The notes under the pieces were generated by a model that was given only the letters and a program-made list of their open reading frames with translations, had not been told where the DNA came from and made no database searches. From Tenodera sinensis (Eukaryota; Arthropoda; Insecta; Mantodea; Mantidae): DNA of 64,000 bases. The stretch's first letter is position 1. Every line of letters begins with the position of its first letter. This document shows, piece by piece, positions 49,924-63,453 of this stretch. The stretch spans positions 264,095,647 through 264,159,646 of the forward strand of contig CM060962.1 in the NCBI GenBank assembly GCA_030765045.1. The letters run 5' to 3'. The position numbers and the translations under genes are program-made.

Positions 49924-50985
49924 GCAGTAAATGTACGGGCAGTGGGAAATTCTGGGGATACTCGGCCCCAAGGAACCTGTGTTCTCAACAATTAAAGGAC
50001 AAATGTTGCTCTGTTTATTCATTTGGGGTTGGTAAGGCTCAAAGCCGCCGCTGTTCAGGGATGGAGTCGAAAATGTTGAATGGAGACAATATGGAAAAGT
50101 TTCAGTGTTAATAGGAAAGTCAGCACAATGAAGGTGAAGTGATCAAACTGAAACAATCGGACACTTACAATGCTCTCACTTTTTTTTTAAATTCATTTAA
50201 GCGTAAATAATCCAATATTCGAAAATTGATGTTTCACCAAAAGTGTGAAAGCCCTGGGAAACGCCGGGAATTTCTGCTGCTGTTCTCCTATATGTAGCTT
50301 ATTAAACCACATTTCCAAACCGTTCATTAATATGAGAACAGAACCGGAAATTAAAATGGTAGCCAGAATCTACACTTTCCTCTTGAATAGAATTCCTCAC
50401 TCTAGTTTCTCTACTGTCTCTCACATATATTGTGCTGTATGTGGTATTGCATTGTCCTTTGAGGGGTTGGCTTTATGATGAGCAAACCAAGGTTATTTCT
50501 AACAAAGTATCAACACAAAGGAAGCGGAGTTTGGATTTAATATATTTTGAGGTATCTAAAGGATGAGGTGGCAAACCAATGAACTAAAATGGTAATAATA
50601 GAAAATATTAGAAAAGAAAACGATGTCCAACCTTTGCGAGAGAGGGGAGTGTGGGTTTACGTGTTTCTAACATGGTGACACGTACGTTGCGTTTGATTTA
50701 GGAAACCACTTTTAAATCTCATGCGATACACATCTGTTCATTAGTGACTTCTTTGGTACTACTTACATTTAAAAAGTCTACCAATGTTTGACAAAGCCTT
50801 TGAAGATCCACCTAGTGATCGTCGCGTAACATATTGCGATACAGACTTTTTATATGGTTCAATTTGGAGAAACTCTGTTCCCAAACGTATACAGAGCTAT
50901 ATTCACTCTTATACACACTTCTTGCAAATGTTTATTTCTCTATCTACTATATTTTAATCGACATAAGCATATTCAAAAATTAATT
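49924..50985. other. Intronic stretch without recognised genes
   Basis: No gene, boxes or inverted repeats recognised. Confidence 0.45.
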
Positions 50986-51330
50986 TATTCCGTGTATTAT
51001 TGTAGGTACAAGGGGAATGTTGGAATACAGTAGACTTTAAGTGATATTGAAATGTTTTAAGAGCTGGTTGACATGCGATGCCTTTGAAATTCCGTTCCCT
51101 TTGCAAGGGCAAGGAATTAAAAAACGAATACATATTCCTATTTTAAAAAATAGTATAAGTATTGACAGTTTCAATCAAATAAGGAAGAACATCTCGGAAA
51201 TGGTTCACTCAAAAGAAAACTGAAGTATGTGACAAATTGTTTTTACGATATCCATAAGTTTTATTTAGTAAGCTTTTGTCTGTCTCTTACTGTTTACCAT
51301 CTATGCATGTACAAATTCAGACCTCGATTA
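50986..51330 (+). repeat. Dispersed repeat family, diverged 5'-part fragment
   Basis: TGTAGGTACAAGGGGAATGT, GAATACAGTAGACTTT, TTGAAATTCCGTTCCCTTTG, ATCTCGGAAATGGTTCACTC and CTGTCTCTTACTGTTTACCA follow the order of the long copies at 17718 and 59714. It ends about 105 bp before the donor side of the TMTC exon at 51436-51509. Confidence 0.7.
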
Positions 51331-51435
51331 TGAATCAGATACAAATTCTGTCTTCAAATCAATGTATGACATCTGTGTTATTATGAAAGTGAAAACACTA
51401 AGCTAATAATTACAAATCTTAGCTCCAAAACTTAC

Positions 51436-51509
51436 CCATGGTATGCCAGGAAGGACAGAAGGAAGAAGACGCAAGCCAAAATATCAGCCCGGCCAACAAT
51501 GCCCGTTAC
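51436..51509 (-). CDS. TMTC-like O-mannosyltransferase, internal exon (upstream of the pair)
   Basis: Seen: a 74-nt minus-strand exon, acceptor CTTACAG above 51509, donor GTAAGTT below 51436. It reads VTGIVGRADILA, a hydrophobic stretch FFLLSFLAYH, and then the first two bases of a Gly codon. Family knowledge: the (V/A)xG(I/V)VGRAD motif followed by a transmembrane helix is among the most conserved stretches of TMTC proteins and lies shortly N-terminal to the KE(T/Q)GITV motif. That is the order found here along the minus strand. The start phase is 0. Earlier exons, expected to encode the HP-x-HTEA segment, should lie above 51509 but I did not find them in the remaining 12.5 kb. The exon is too short to be called from length alone; the assignment rests on the motif, splice sites and phase match with the other exon. 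Confidence 0.85.
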
Positions 51510-53014
51510 CTGTAAGAAAAAGATACATTGTTAACTTACTTATATTGAATTCTCGTATCTTGAATATATACAGCATTTATATGTATTTTAAGATTATCTA
51601 CCCATAGCTTAAGTTTGGTCAATGTTTCAAAACGTTTCAAAAATTAGTGTTTTGTGCCTTTTAGGCGATTTGTATTTCCTTACACTTTTGCAAATAAAAA
51701 ATGTTTCACTCGATACAGTTTCTAAGCAATCTTGTCCAAATTTTCAGAAGAAACTCAGAAAGAATGAACTTAAAAACCTAGCGTATGGCTTTTGTGCAGA
51801 TTTCAATTACTCATAATATGATTAATTAACTCAATCGCTGAGTTTAATTTCTTGCACAAGGCTTAACATATTGTTTATTAAACACTATAAAAACTAACAA
51901 AATACTGCTTGCAACCGTTGTATACAATTCAACTAATATCCTAGAATTCCTATTTTTTCAAAATAACTATTCCCACATAGTGCGCCAACACATGATTATT
52001 AACAAAACAATTTTTTTTATAAAAACATTAAATATATCTGAATGAAGTTAGAAACACGCATATGACTGTTTGAACGCAGCATATGACAAACATTTGAAAA
52101 AAATTAGATGAAAACTGCAACATAAATAAGTTTCACCTCTAGATTCCCTTCTATAAGGTTTTTAGGACAGTCATATTTTGCGTTCCTAAACAGTGATGTG
52201 TTTAAATTCTCCAGAGGGTTTGGTTTCCATAGGAATCCAATACATTGCAATTATTTAAAACGACACATTTGTATTTAAGCTGCTTTAGTGATAAATAATT
52301 TATTCTTTAAATGAAATAATGGTGGGTTTAGTAACAAAACATTTCAAATAAAGTTGTTTACTTGTCAAGTAAAATCAAAATCTTTAAAAAAAGTTGAGCG
52401 GACCATAAAGTTCTCTTTAAGAAATGCATTTAGTAAAACGGAAATACAATGAACGTTTTATCCTGAAGTGAAAAAACATTCACCATAAATAGTTGTTTTC
52501 AGGAAAGCGTTTTGTTTTCAAGATAATCAGTTGAGAACATTTTAAAACGCATTCTGTATATATTTTGCTAGTGTTGCATACCACTCAGGCATAGTTGTCC
52601 TTAAATCCGTTCAGGAATTCTTGAATAAGGACGTTAGACATACACACCTATGAATACAGAGCAAGAAAACGAATTTATGGCTTCAGCCCATTATACACCT
52701 TAATATACAAAATGGAAAATTTTCATAAAATAAATAAATACAAATTGCATGCTAAACTGAGAAAAAATGCTTTACTCATTATTTTCACAGGTGTTCTACA
52801 AATGATTTACAAAGCGTGTATTCGTATTTATTACTCAGGAGAGATATCATTGCGTTTGCTTATCTTTTTGGGCCAACTATGTATGCACGTATTACGTACA
52901 TGATAATAGCACCACCAATCCATGGGCCAAGCTAAATGTTCCAAATAGATCCTACTCCCCAGCAATCTTGACAAACACTCGCCGAAAATGGTTTCTATGC
53001 ATATCCTGTAAATA
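51510..53014. other. Intron upstream of the TMTC exon at 51436-51509; nothing recognised
   Basis: AT-rich. No further TMTC exon found on the minus strand and no repeat boundary seen. Confidence 0.45.
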
Positions 53015-53160
53015 TACAGGAGGCCAAGCGAGTTGGCTCCACAGTACCGTGTGAAGTTCGATTCAGGAAGTCCTGGGTTCATCTCTCGTGGACCGCAAGC
53101 TCCTGAGCTTGTAGTTCTTTGTAGTTTTCCTTCTTCGGAGAATGCGGTGTGTTATCATCT
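53015..53160 (+). mobile_element. tRNA-like SINE fragment
   Basis: GGCCAAGCGAGTTGGCTCCA (A-box region, about 53022) and CTGGGTTCATCTCTCG (degenerate B box, about 53073) at near-tRNA spacing, followed by a CT-rich body. Confidence 0.45.
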
Positions 53161-53248
53161 ACTCTAAACGTTTTGATTACGTTTAAGAATTTGCACGGCT
53201 ATTTCTCTTCTGAGCTGCTTGAGTAAGTAAAACAAAAAGTATATAAAT

Positions 53249-53568
53249 GCCAAAACATCTGTGACACTATAAAACGAACATTAAAAAATAAAACAAGAGG
53301 AGATACCATATTAAGATGTTATAAAACTATGGCAGTGTCTATTATATCTTATGGAGCCAAGACCTGGACCTTGAACAGAAATGACAAAAGAATACTTGAA
53401 ACGGCTGAAATGAAATTTTTGAGGCACGTAGCTGGCTGTAGTCTTAAAGATCATATTAAAAGTGAAACAATAAGAGAGCAACTAAACATATTTAACTTAA
53501 ACGACAAAATCAGGGAGTACAAAATGAAGTGGCAATATCATATCTCCCGATGGCAGGAGAAAGACTAA
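53249..53568 (+). pseudogene. LINE fragment, region C-terminal to RT
   Basis: An open segment reads NICDTIKRTLKNKTRGDTIL, then YKTMAVSIISYGAKTWTL, AEMKFLRHVAGCSLKDHI and LNDKIREYKMKWQYHISRWQ. This is the typical region following the RT of many insect LINEs; it is the best-preserved of four such relics in this window. RT catalytic motifs are missing and the protein ends soon after, as expected for the natural C-terminus, so this is a 5'-truncated insertion. Confidence 0.75.
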
Positions 53569-53639
53569 CCAAACAGGCCTTGCAGTACAAACTAGTTGGT
53601 AGTTAATTGCTAAAAAGAGCCAGTTGTGTTGTTGGTGAA

Positions 53640-54562
53640 GAATGTTTCAAATTGTTACATTTTCAGAAGTCTTCTGCAGGTAGATAGCTGCAAGTATTTG
53701 GGAGTGTACCTGGCGAGTAACGCTGGGTGGGACGACCAGGTAAATTCTACATCCAGGAAAGCGTGGAAAGCGTTACATTTCTTAATGGGGGTACTGAAAA
53801 AGGGAAGCGGAAGGTCCAGGGAAATTGCCCACAAATCTTTGGTGCGGCCGATTATGGAATATGGAGCAGTATGTTGGGACCCATATAGACTTAGTCAAAT
53901 TGATTCGCTAGAAAGAATACAGAGAAGGGCTATAAAATTTATAAAACGAGGTAAATCTTTTGGGCCTAAAAAGGGGGAGGAGACTGCATGGGAGCCTCTA
54001 AAAGTCCGGCGTTAAAGGCAGAGGTTATGCGCATTATTTCAAGCATATCGTGGTTCAAATGCATGGGTGGGTTATTAGTGAAAGATTGGACAACCCTACA
54101 TATTACGGAAGAAAGGATCATTTGTATAAAATTAAAGGTAGAAGGCACAGAACCGACGTAGGAAAGTTGTCCTTTGTCAATAGAACCATTGAGGAATGGA
54201 ATGAATTACTTGTAGCAGTATTTCAGGGCTGTCCTTTATCTGTGAAGAAATTTTCGAAAAATATCGTAAATCAAGTAAATGCTGTGTAATTTACTATAAA
54301 GTTTACGCACGTGTACTTTTTGACATTTATTGAACTGATGGTGAATACTAATGCTAAATTTAAATTGGTTATACTGACAGGATAATTAATTAATGAGTGT
54401 TAATTAGTATTTAGTGCATTTCATCTATATTTTTATTATTGTTCTTTATTGTATTATGATTGTATTACTATTGTTTGTGCACTTTGTTTGTAACCTTAAT
54501 TTGCACATTTAACTCTGCCACCGGGTAATACCCATTTGCAGAAAATATATACATACATACAA
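53640..54562 (+). pseudogene. 5'-truncated CR1/Jockey-group LINE 3' end
   Basis: Starts within the RT thumb: SCKYLGVYLASNAGWDDQVN, KSLVRPIMEYGAVCWDP and SLERIQRRAIKFI. After one frameshift (between about 54000 and 54050) it continues with RTDVGKLSFVNRTIEEWN and ends at 54289. A roughly 250-bp 3' UTR follows with CTCTGCCACCGGGTAATACC and a short ATAC tail at about 54546. RT catalytic residues are absent, so it is inactive. The motifs resemble CR1-like insect LINEs; an exact clade call needs alignment. Confidence 0.75.
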
Positions 54563-55994
54563 TTGTTACCGCTTATCAGAATGAAATTATAGTATTTAAA
54601 TTACACTTGGTTGATGGCTTACAATTAAGGAACGCAGTTTAATAACCATAATTTCAAGATTACGGTATTAAAAATTTACGTGTGGTATTCCAATGGTCAT
54701 GTACAGTTATTAAAATAGACGAAAAAATGTGACCTTTGTTCCTTTAATCCACATGTCTAAGGCACTAAACAACGAACATCTATAATGTAATTATAAAATT
54801 ATGATAAACTGCAAGACAGCAATATTTAACCTGATAAATAAGTTAAACATTTTAATTTCCTTCCCGTACCAGCACGTCTTAATTCTCCCACAACATAAAT
54901 CGATTAATTAATTAAATATGTGTGTGCATAAATTATTTAAGTTATTGTAGCAGGTTAGGAAGTTTATAAAGCTACAGTAGAATGTTATAATCATGCTTAT
55001 GACAGCTTATTCTTTATTTATATTAGCGAACCGAAATAAACATTTTCATAAATAGTTTACTATACTTTTTTGCAATTACACCAAAATGTTTAAATTTGTA
55101 ATTTAAGCGTATTTCATTAAGTGCATAGGGAGTGAACAGCCAGTCGTGTCAATGTAAAACATAAAATCGTTTTTGGAAATAGGTACCTACGAATATAATT
55201 TTGAAAATGTTTCTAAAGTGTATTTAAGTATACAAATTGGAGTTTTCAGGTTATCTAAATGAAGATATTCTTGAGCGATTTTATGAGGAGGAAATAATTT
55301 TTCATTTCATTTTTTCTTTGAAGCTTCCTCTCGTTTGCGTGGCCGCAAATATCGACACACATTGGCCATAAACAAACACAGCCCTCCACGTCTGATTGAC
55401 AGTTTCAATTTTGTATACCTGTGTTATACCTTCCATATACGTCAATATCGATGGCATCATGGCCTATATATGGTTGGAAGTGACATTTATAATATCTGCA
55501 ATTTGATAGAAAGATGTTGGTAAAATAAAGAGCTTCCATTGTACTACATTATTGTGTTCCTTCTTCATCACCATCATGATAAAACCAGTGTTATTTCCTT
55601 CCCTCACGATTCAGTGCTGCTAATTTCATTTAGGACAAACTGGTACCGTAAAGCTTCAGGATTGGCAGGTTTGTACATGAGTAAAGAATTAAAAGAATTA
55701 CTGAAGTTTTTTTTTTTTTTTTTTTTGGGGGGGGGGGGGGTGGGTGGGGCTAGGGTGATTGTCTTATTTGGCTTCGATTGATATTGAAGTACATTTGTGA
55801 ACCCGAATAGCTTTTTGCCAAACATAGACATAATCAACCGTGTTTCCAGCTACATTTTTGAAAACTGTTTAGCGAAAGTTAGTTCCCCTGTTCCTGAACT
55901 TTTGGCTTTTACTAGTGTACACACTCCTCGCACCACTAGTGCAACCAACAAGCATCTAAAAAGAATATGATTTGAAGCTTTCCTTGCGACGAGC
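54563..55994. other. Non-coding stretch with T20-G15 homopolymer junction
   Basis: 55707-55726 is a T run and 55727-55741 a G run. Otherwise AT-rich with no gene seen. Confidence 0.45.
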
Positions 55995-56157
55995 ATATTC
56001 AAGATGTTCTCGGGCTTCGAGCCAGGTGTAATGATGAAGAGCCATCGACGTTTCGGCAGTGTAGATCTCTCCCATCATCAGGATGATCTACACTCCCGAA
56101 ACGTCGCTGGCTCTTCATCACTACATCTGGCTCGAAGCCCGAGAACATCTTGAATAT
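55995..56157. repeat. Long inverted repeat / fold-back 2
   Basis: Arms 55995-56067 and 56085-56157 are 73-bp near-perfect reverse complements (for example TTCTCGGGCTTCGAGCC against GGCTCGAAGCCCGAGAA). Read on the minus strand across the loop: CCTGATGATGGGAGAGATCT then CTGCCGAAACGTCG. The same CTGA-N-GATG ... GAAACGT order occurs in fold-backs 1 and 3. Confidence 0.85.
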
Positions 56158-56313
56158 CTAAAATGAATTTTATACCTCTAAACCCTATCACTCAATAATC
56201 CTGAAAACTTAATTAAATTTAAAGTTGAGAGAGTCGACAAAACTTGCAATTCACACCCAGTAGAGAGAGAAAGAGAGAGAGGCCGTGTGTGATTATGAGC
56301 AGACAGTAATTTC

Positions 56314-57131
<818 letters not shown>

Positions 57132-57239
57132 ACATTATTATCATCATCATCATCAAATTCTGCACGGTTTGAGCCTATTGGCCATTGTGACTTAATAAAG
57201 TTTAAAATTGGCTCATTCCTGTATATCATCGTATATCAG

Positions 57240-57660
57240 ATGGCTCAAAAGCGAATATCCAGCCAGATATATTAATAATTTTATTTTTCTTATTTCAATG
57301 TCTTATTTATTCTTTTCTGTGAACCTCCAAGGTTCAGCTCTATAAAGCATGATTGGTGGAGTTATGAACTTATAAAATACTTAGATTGCCTTCTACATAT
57401 TGTATTTAATAATATCCGGCTAATAGTCTTGTTTGGCTTGATAAATTCTTTTACTTCATTTTTCCCATCACGAATTCTGAATCCTGAGGTTACACATCCC
57501 AACCATTTGAAAGTGGAGATCTACTCAATAATGATACTTAATACTGCTGTGTTTATTCCTTTTGCCATTTTCTTTCGAAACTCACTGTTTTCTTTTGAGT
57601 ATTTTAAAATTATACTGGTTTAGTTTCACTCAGCTTAAAAATTGAGGTTTGTAACCAGCG
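57240..57660 (-). pseudogene. Decayed LINE RT C-terminal relic
   Basis: The minus strand reads STFKWLGCVTSGFRIRDGKN, then EFIKPNKTISRILLNTICRR and, after stops, SCFIELN. F-x-(Y/W)LG followed by a KTI-x-R-x-L segment matches the part of LINE polymerases just before the segment seen at 53249. Inactive. Confidence 0.55.
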
Positions 57661-57809
57661 TTGTTTAGATATACCCAAGTAATGATGATGATGATAATAA
57701 TATTAATAATAAACAATAATATTAAGAACAATAATAACAACAATAGTGTGATGCTGCCACGGCGCACAACAAAGGACGGCCGGGGCCAAGCGACTACACA
57801 CGACATACC

Positions 57810-58335
57810 AGACGCGGCGCGTAGCAAAGGAGCTCACGGTTAAGGTTTCCCACACCACTGACGCGGGCAAACACATGATAACAATCAGAGCGGCTGAACC
57901 AAAAGGGGGTTTTCCCAGATGTTTCGAGAAGTATCCGGTGGATGATTTGTTTGAAGAAGTTCGAGAAAGATCTGGCTACTTCATCGCTGGTATAAAAGTT
58001 TGTGGAGTGCGTGAGGGCAGGCAGTTTTTGAGTCTGTCAGTTTCAGTGAGTGCGAAATAAATATTAAGGTTACGTCGCGTCGAAGTGAAGAAGTGTTGAG
58101 TGATTGTGTCGTTGGGGCTAGTGTTTGAAGGACAGAGAAGGTGAAGAGAGACAGTGAAAGAAGTGAGTTCAAGGGTACGAGAAGAAAACAATATCAAGTT
58201 GTAACATAACGAGAGACTGTAGACTGTGTTAACGTCAGTACAAGAGAACTGTGTTTTTGTGCAAAAGTTTAGAGGAAAAGTAAAGTGAGAAAAAAGAAAC
58301 TGGACTGGATTTTTGTCGTTTCCTTAATAAAATAG
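57810..58335 (+). repeat. LTR-like repeat, copy 2
   Basis: Homologous in reverse to 29955-30510. Contains GGCTACTTCATCGCTGGTAT with TATAAAAG at about 57991, then TCAGTGAGTGCGAAATAAAT. It is non-coding, GC-richer than its surroundings, and ends just before a GATGATGATAATAATAAT stretch. Best guess is a solo LTR or retroelement promoter region; no coding portion accompanies either copy. Confidence 0.5.
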
Positions 58336-58398
58336 TGATGATGATAATAATAATCATAATCATAATGTATATACTTAGGCCTTCAGGCCGGCGTTAAT

Positions 58399-58569
58399 CC
58401 AATAAATGGTAGATTTCGGGCTTGTGGACTGTGGTCCAGCCGATGAATTGTCTGACATTTCGCCCATGACTGCGTTGGTCATCTTCAGTGTGATTCCTGG
58501 CTGGTTAACAAGTCAGACAATTCATCAACTGGACCACGGCCTACAAGCCCGAATTTTACCATCTATTGA
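58399..58569. repeat. Long inverted repeat / fold-back 3
   Basis: Arms 58399-58456 and 58512-58569, about 58 bp and near-perfect (AATTGTCTGAC against GTCAGACAATT), with an asymmetric 55-nt loop. On the minus strand the loop and arm read CACTGAAGATGACCAACG and then GGGCGAAATGTC, the same core order as fold-backs 1 and 2. Confidence 0.8.
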
Positions 58570-58571
58570 AT

Positions 58572-58646
58572 AATGATGATAATGATGATGATGATGACGA
58601 TGAGAAGAAGAAGAAGAAGAAGAAGAAGAAGAAGAAGAAGAAGAAG

Positions 58647-58678
<32 letters not shown>

Positions 58679-58685
58679 GAAGAAA
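58572..58685. repeat. (GAT)n-(GAA)n compound microsatellite
   Basis: A short GATGATAATGATG stretch followed by about 25 GAA units to 58677. Confidence 0.95.
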
Positions 58686-59713
58686 AACTAATTTTTATTA
58701 CTGGAAATGGCTGCAGTTTCATCGATTTGTTCACAATCGTAACTATGTTGCAGCAGGTTTCATTTCACATTTTCAGGAAACTAAAGTTTTGTGAAAATTA
58801 GCTGAACCTGAAATTTTGTGAATACACAACATTTATACTCACGAGTTGCTGCTGCCTACAAATAAAAAATCTGTTACATTTATCAACTTTCTTTTTTCGG
58901 TTCCACTATTCATAGAAAGATACATAGATACACAGACATTCTGAATATATGTCCCTAATAATGTACTTGTAGGTTTTCTTGCCTTGAAATCCATGTTTCT
59001 TCATGTTTTATTCACATACGAAGATTATTTTACCTGTGAGCTGTAGAATGCAAGAAAGAAGTGCTTCTTGGGCATTCTAATAGATAAACAGTGTATAGAG
59101 TATCCCTTGGAATTCGAATTTACCTTATTTGTCATACATTTGCCTTAAGAGTATAAGGGCATGATTACAAGAAAAAGCACTCTGCCTAGAATGGTATAGG
59201 CCACTGTTAAGGAAATGATGGATTCGTCCAACAAGCCCGCAGCTGTAAAAAATGCACCATCCCTCCGCCAGAATAGCGACTAATCGGATTTACCAAAGTA
59301 GCGTCATGCTTTATTCACTGTCAATTGCCCTCCAGACCATGAGGGAGGGGGAGAGAACACGGGGCTTTTACTGTATCTCATCTACTGTTAGAGTATAGCC
59401 TGAACTCGAGAGTGAGTTCACTAAAGCCTTCGTTAACAACGGTTTGCTCGCGTTAACGCTATATATAGCCGAACTTGCTAAACACTTCAGTAAGAATCTT
59501 ACAAGAAATTTCCATTCCTAGCAATATTACTGAAATATCTTAACCTAACGTTCTCTGTACAGCAGATACGACTAAGTGTCGTCTATAATCATACTCGGCA
59601 ATGCGCGATCTGCAATTATTTCAAATTAGGGTAGTTTGTTTCCACAAAACATCGCATGGATAATGTATACTTAAACGCATCGTTAAAGCACATCTTTTTT
59701 GTGATGCTCATCG
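58686..59713. other. Non-coding stretch without recognised genes
   Basis: 58880-58960 shows faint resemblance to the dispersed family around its microsatellite (ACATAGATACACAGACATTC), too weak to call. No gene. Confidence 0.4.
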
Positions 59714-60607
59714 AAAAATCTGATGTGTTGCACTCACATGACTTTCTCTACTCTTGTACTAACCATTCTTACAAACTCTTATTCCTATATCTTCTTCCTG
59801 TTAGTTAAGATAAACATTTGTACAACTTATCTTATTGCCTATTTCCTTGTAGGTGCAAGGGGAATATTAGAATACAGGAGGCTTTGTGCGACAGTCAAAT
59901 CTTTTTGACCTTTGAGATTCCGTTCTCTTTGCACGATTAACATATAAAAAAATGAACAACGTTGTTGCATTTCGCTAAAGTTGTAAGTTTTCCGAAACTC
60001 ACACACATAACAAGGAATATCTCCGAAATGGTTCACCCTAAAAGAAAATTTATTGAGACATAAATTGTGTATTTTAGCAAGGTGTACATTTTTTGTAGTG
60101 CAAGATTTTGTCTATCTCTAACGGTTTACCAGTTATGCAAAATTCGTCCAGAGTAAATACGACTACAGGGGCTATAGCCAGAAAATTCAAGATATACATT
60201 TCATTTGGCATAAAAATAGCTCAAACATATGACATTTTAATCAAAATCGTTAGAGCCGTTTTCAAGAAAATCAAAATTTTCGAAAAATGTTCCATGTAAA
60301 GGGTAGTTTAGGGTGGGGCTATTTTCTTCAAAATCTTCGTGTCGCATCCTTGAATGAGAATAAACTTAAATATAAACTTTGGTTTTTAACCGACTTTTCG
60401 TTATTGAGTTATGCTGTCCACAGACTGACACACAGACACACAGACTGACACACAGCTTGACACACAGACACACACACGGACCTTTTTCTAAAAATACTTT
60501 TTTTGGATTCAGAGGGCTTCAAAACATATATTTCCGGTGAAATCTCGACATCGAATTTTTGGGTGGAATACAATATTTTCCCTACTTACCAGTAGAGAAA
60601 GTAAAAA
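59714..60607 (+). repeat. Dispersed repeat family, long copy 3
   Basis: Full-length-looking copy from AAAAATCTGATGTGTTGCAC to CTTACCAGTAGAGAAAGTAA, very similar to the copy at 17718. The internal tract is CAGACTGACACACAGACACA-like and short. Confidence 0.85.
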
Positions 60608-61372
60608 TATACTATCTATCACATGACTGTCTACCACGCTAATCGAGTTATATTTTTGTAGAAATGGTTTTATTGCAAATTTATTTGTAAATGTAATGGA
60701 ACTACACAGAATAACAATCCCCTGAACCATCCGCAACAACGCATTTTGTCAACAAAACTAACAATAATTGCCATCAAAATCAGCAAAATATGCAACAATG
60801 AGCAGTGGCACTGATTTTACCAGAGTCACTGAGGTCATTAAAACAAATTTCACATTTCTACAAGCTTTTGGAGGGAAAAGTAGTTTAAGTTTATACGGAT
60901 CGCATGTTTAATTTACTTACCTTCAATAGTTTCTAAGAAAACGGGTTATTCATACCAGGACATGATATCCACAGTAAAAGCTGTCTAAATCAAAACTGTA
61001 TATCTCGTATATTTTGTTGGGAAAGAAATCACATATCTTGAGCACACGGGAACTACCACACTTAAAGGTACTACTGATTTCTAGAGCAAAACGTCCCCTA
61101 AAGGTTGGGTTAAAAATTATTTCTCGTCTCCGAAGTTCGTAAGAGTTATAATATTTTCTGTGAAATGGTACAAAATTCGCTGAATAAATAGGTGATTGCA
61201 GCACCATTTTCTAGGATATACTTAATATATACCCCTTGTGCCCACAGTAATAAGGTATACATCAATATAATACAAATATAAATGAAGAAGGCTGCAAAAA
61301 CACCAAAAATATAATTTTGGCAAGTTTCGCCATTTAGTCTCCGCTGGGATGAGGAACATTTGACTATCTCTG
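60608..61372. other. Non-coding stretch without recognised genes
   Basis: AT-rich; no motif-bearing ORF, repeat or RNA gene recognised. Confidence 0.45.
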
Positions 61373-61490
61373 TGGACTGGCAGCATACTAGCCTTCAAAT
61401 CCAGAGGTTCCGGATTCTATACCCGGCTTTAGAACGGGAGTGTTTTTTTGGCTAGGATTATTCCCTATCCGTCCTATAGTCAATAAATAG
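61373..61490 (+). mobile_element. tRNA-like SINE fragment, same family as 25925
   Basis: TCTCTGTGGACTGGCAGCAT and GGTTCCGGATTCTATACCC (diverged B box) are followed by TTGGCTAGGATTATTCCCTA, the body shared with 25925-26070. Confidence 0.55.
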
Positions 61491-61614
61491 GAAAGTGATA
61501 CGGAAATTCGTTTGATGCCAGTGGTCGACATACTCATTTGACGTCATCACTCTGACCCAACATCAGATAAATCATTTAAAGATAGCATAAAAGTACATTA
61601 AAAACATATTTATG

Positions 61615-62369
<755 letters not shown>

Positions 62370-62460
62370 AGAGATACTGAAGACACTGAACTTAAATAGC
62401 AAGTTTCGTGTTACGCGACTTTTTATTTTTGGAGTTACGTTGTTCCCAGACACACTAACC
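62370..62460 (+). repeat. Dispersed repeat family, short diverged fragment
   Basis: CACTGAACTTAAATAGCAAG, then CGACTTTTTATTTTTGGAGT and TTGTTCCCAGAC align with the segment just upstream of the family's microsatellite. The tract itself is replaced by a SINE-like sequence. Confidence 0.5.
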
Positions 62461-62474
62461 CAAGACGTCCTTCG

Positions 62475-62640
62475 TGGTCTTGGGTAACGTGCTTACCTCT
62501 TGTTTCCGAGGTCGCGAGTTCAAACTCGTGGAAGGCGTGGTTTCCTTTGGAAGGGAAGTAAAGCCAATGGTCCCGTGTCGTAGATTGCGTCATGTAAATG
62601 AACCTCATTGCTGATAAAGAGGCCCTTAAGTAAAATTAAG
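62475..62640 (+). mobile_element. tRNA-like SINE
   Basis: GGTCTTGGGTAACGTGCTTA (A-box region) and GTCGCGAGTTCAAACTCGTG (B box, about 62512-62531) at tRNA spacing, with a body GGCGTGGTTTCCTTTGGAAG. It appears inserted at the point where the neighbouring repeat fragment stops. Confidence 0.55.
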
Positions 62641-62764
62641 CGATCTTTGGCGCCTAATATACAATAGGACACCCAAAACCATAGCAGTTAAAGAGCGTGG
62701 ATAAATAAAAACTCTGTTGTGGGGAATATCCTCGACTTAAATGACAGTCAAATCTTTCAAAAGC

Positions 62765-63453
62765 TGTTCGCTATGTGATGGCTTCAAACTTTCATAACTC
62801 AAAAACGAAAAGTTGGTTAAAAATTAAGTTGGTAGATTGGATGCTACACGAAGATTTTTTTTAAAAAATTACTCCACCCCAAACTACTCTTTACATGGAA
62901 AATTTTTCCAACATTTTGATGTTCTTGAAAATAACTCTGATGATTTTGATTAAAATGTAATATTTTTGAGATATTTTTATGACAAATGAAATGTATACCT
63001 TGAATTTTCTGACTATAGCCCATAAAGTACTATTTCCTCTGGATCACCTTTGGATAACTGCTAAACCGTAAGAGATAGACCAAATCTCACTATACAAAAA
63101 TGTAGATCTTTCTAAAACACACAATTTGTCTAAATTAATTTACTGTAGAGTGAAACATTTCAGAGATATTCCTTGTTATTGGTGTCAGTTTTGGAGAACT
63201 TACACTTCTGTCAAATTGAACTTCGCTATTCATTTTTATATGTTAACAGTGCAACGAGAACGGAATTTGAAAGCTTTAAAAGATTTGACTATCGCTCAAA
63301 GCCTACTGTATCCTAATATTCCCCAAGGAAATAAGCAATAAGATAATTTGTACAAATGTTTATCTTAACATGAAGATATAGGAATAACAGTTTGTAGGAA
63401 TGGTTAGTACAAGAGTAGAGAAAGTCATGTGAGTGCAACACATCAGATTTTTT
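62765..63453 (-). repeat. Dispersed repeat family, long copy 4 (inverted, 3'-truncated)
   Basis: Reverse complement runs from AAAAAATCTGATGTGTTGCA (at 63453) through CATGACTTTCTCTACTCTTG and CCATGTAAAGAGTAGTTTGG to AACTTTTCGTTTTTGAGTTA near 62790. It stops just before the place of the internal microsatellite, like the fragment at 62370 in opposite orientation. Confidence 0.8.
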
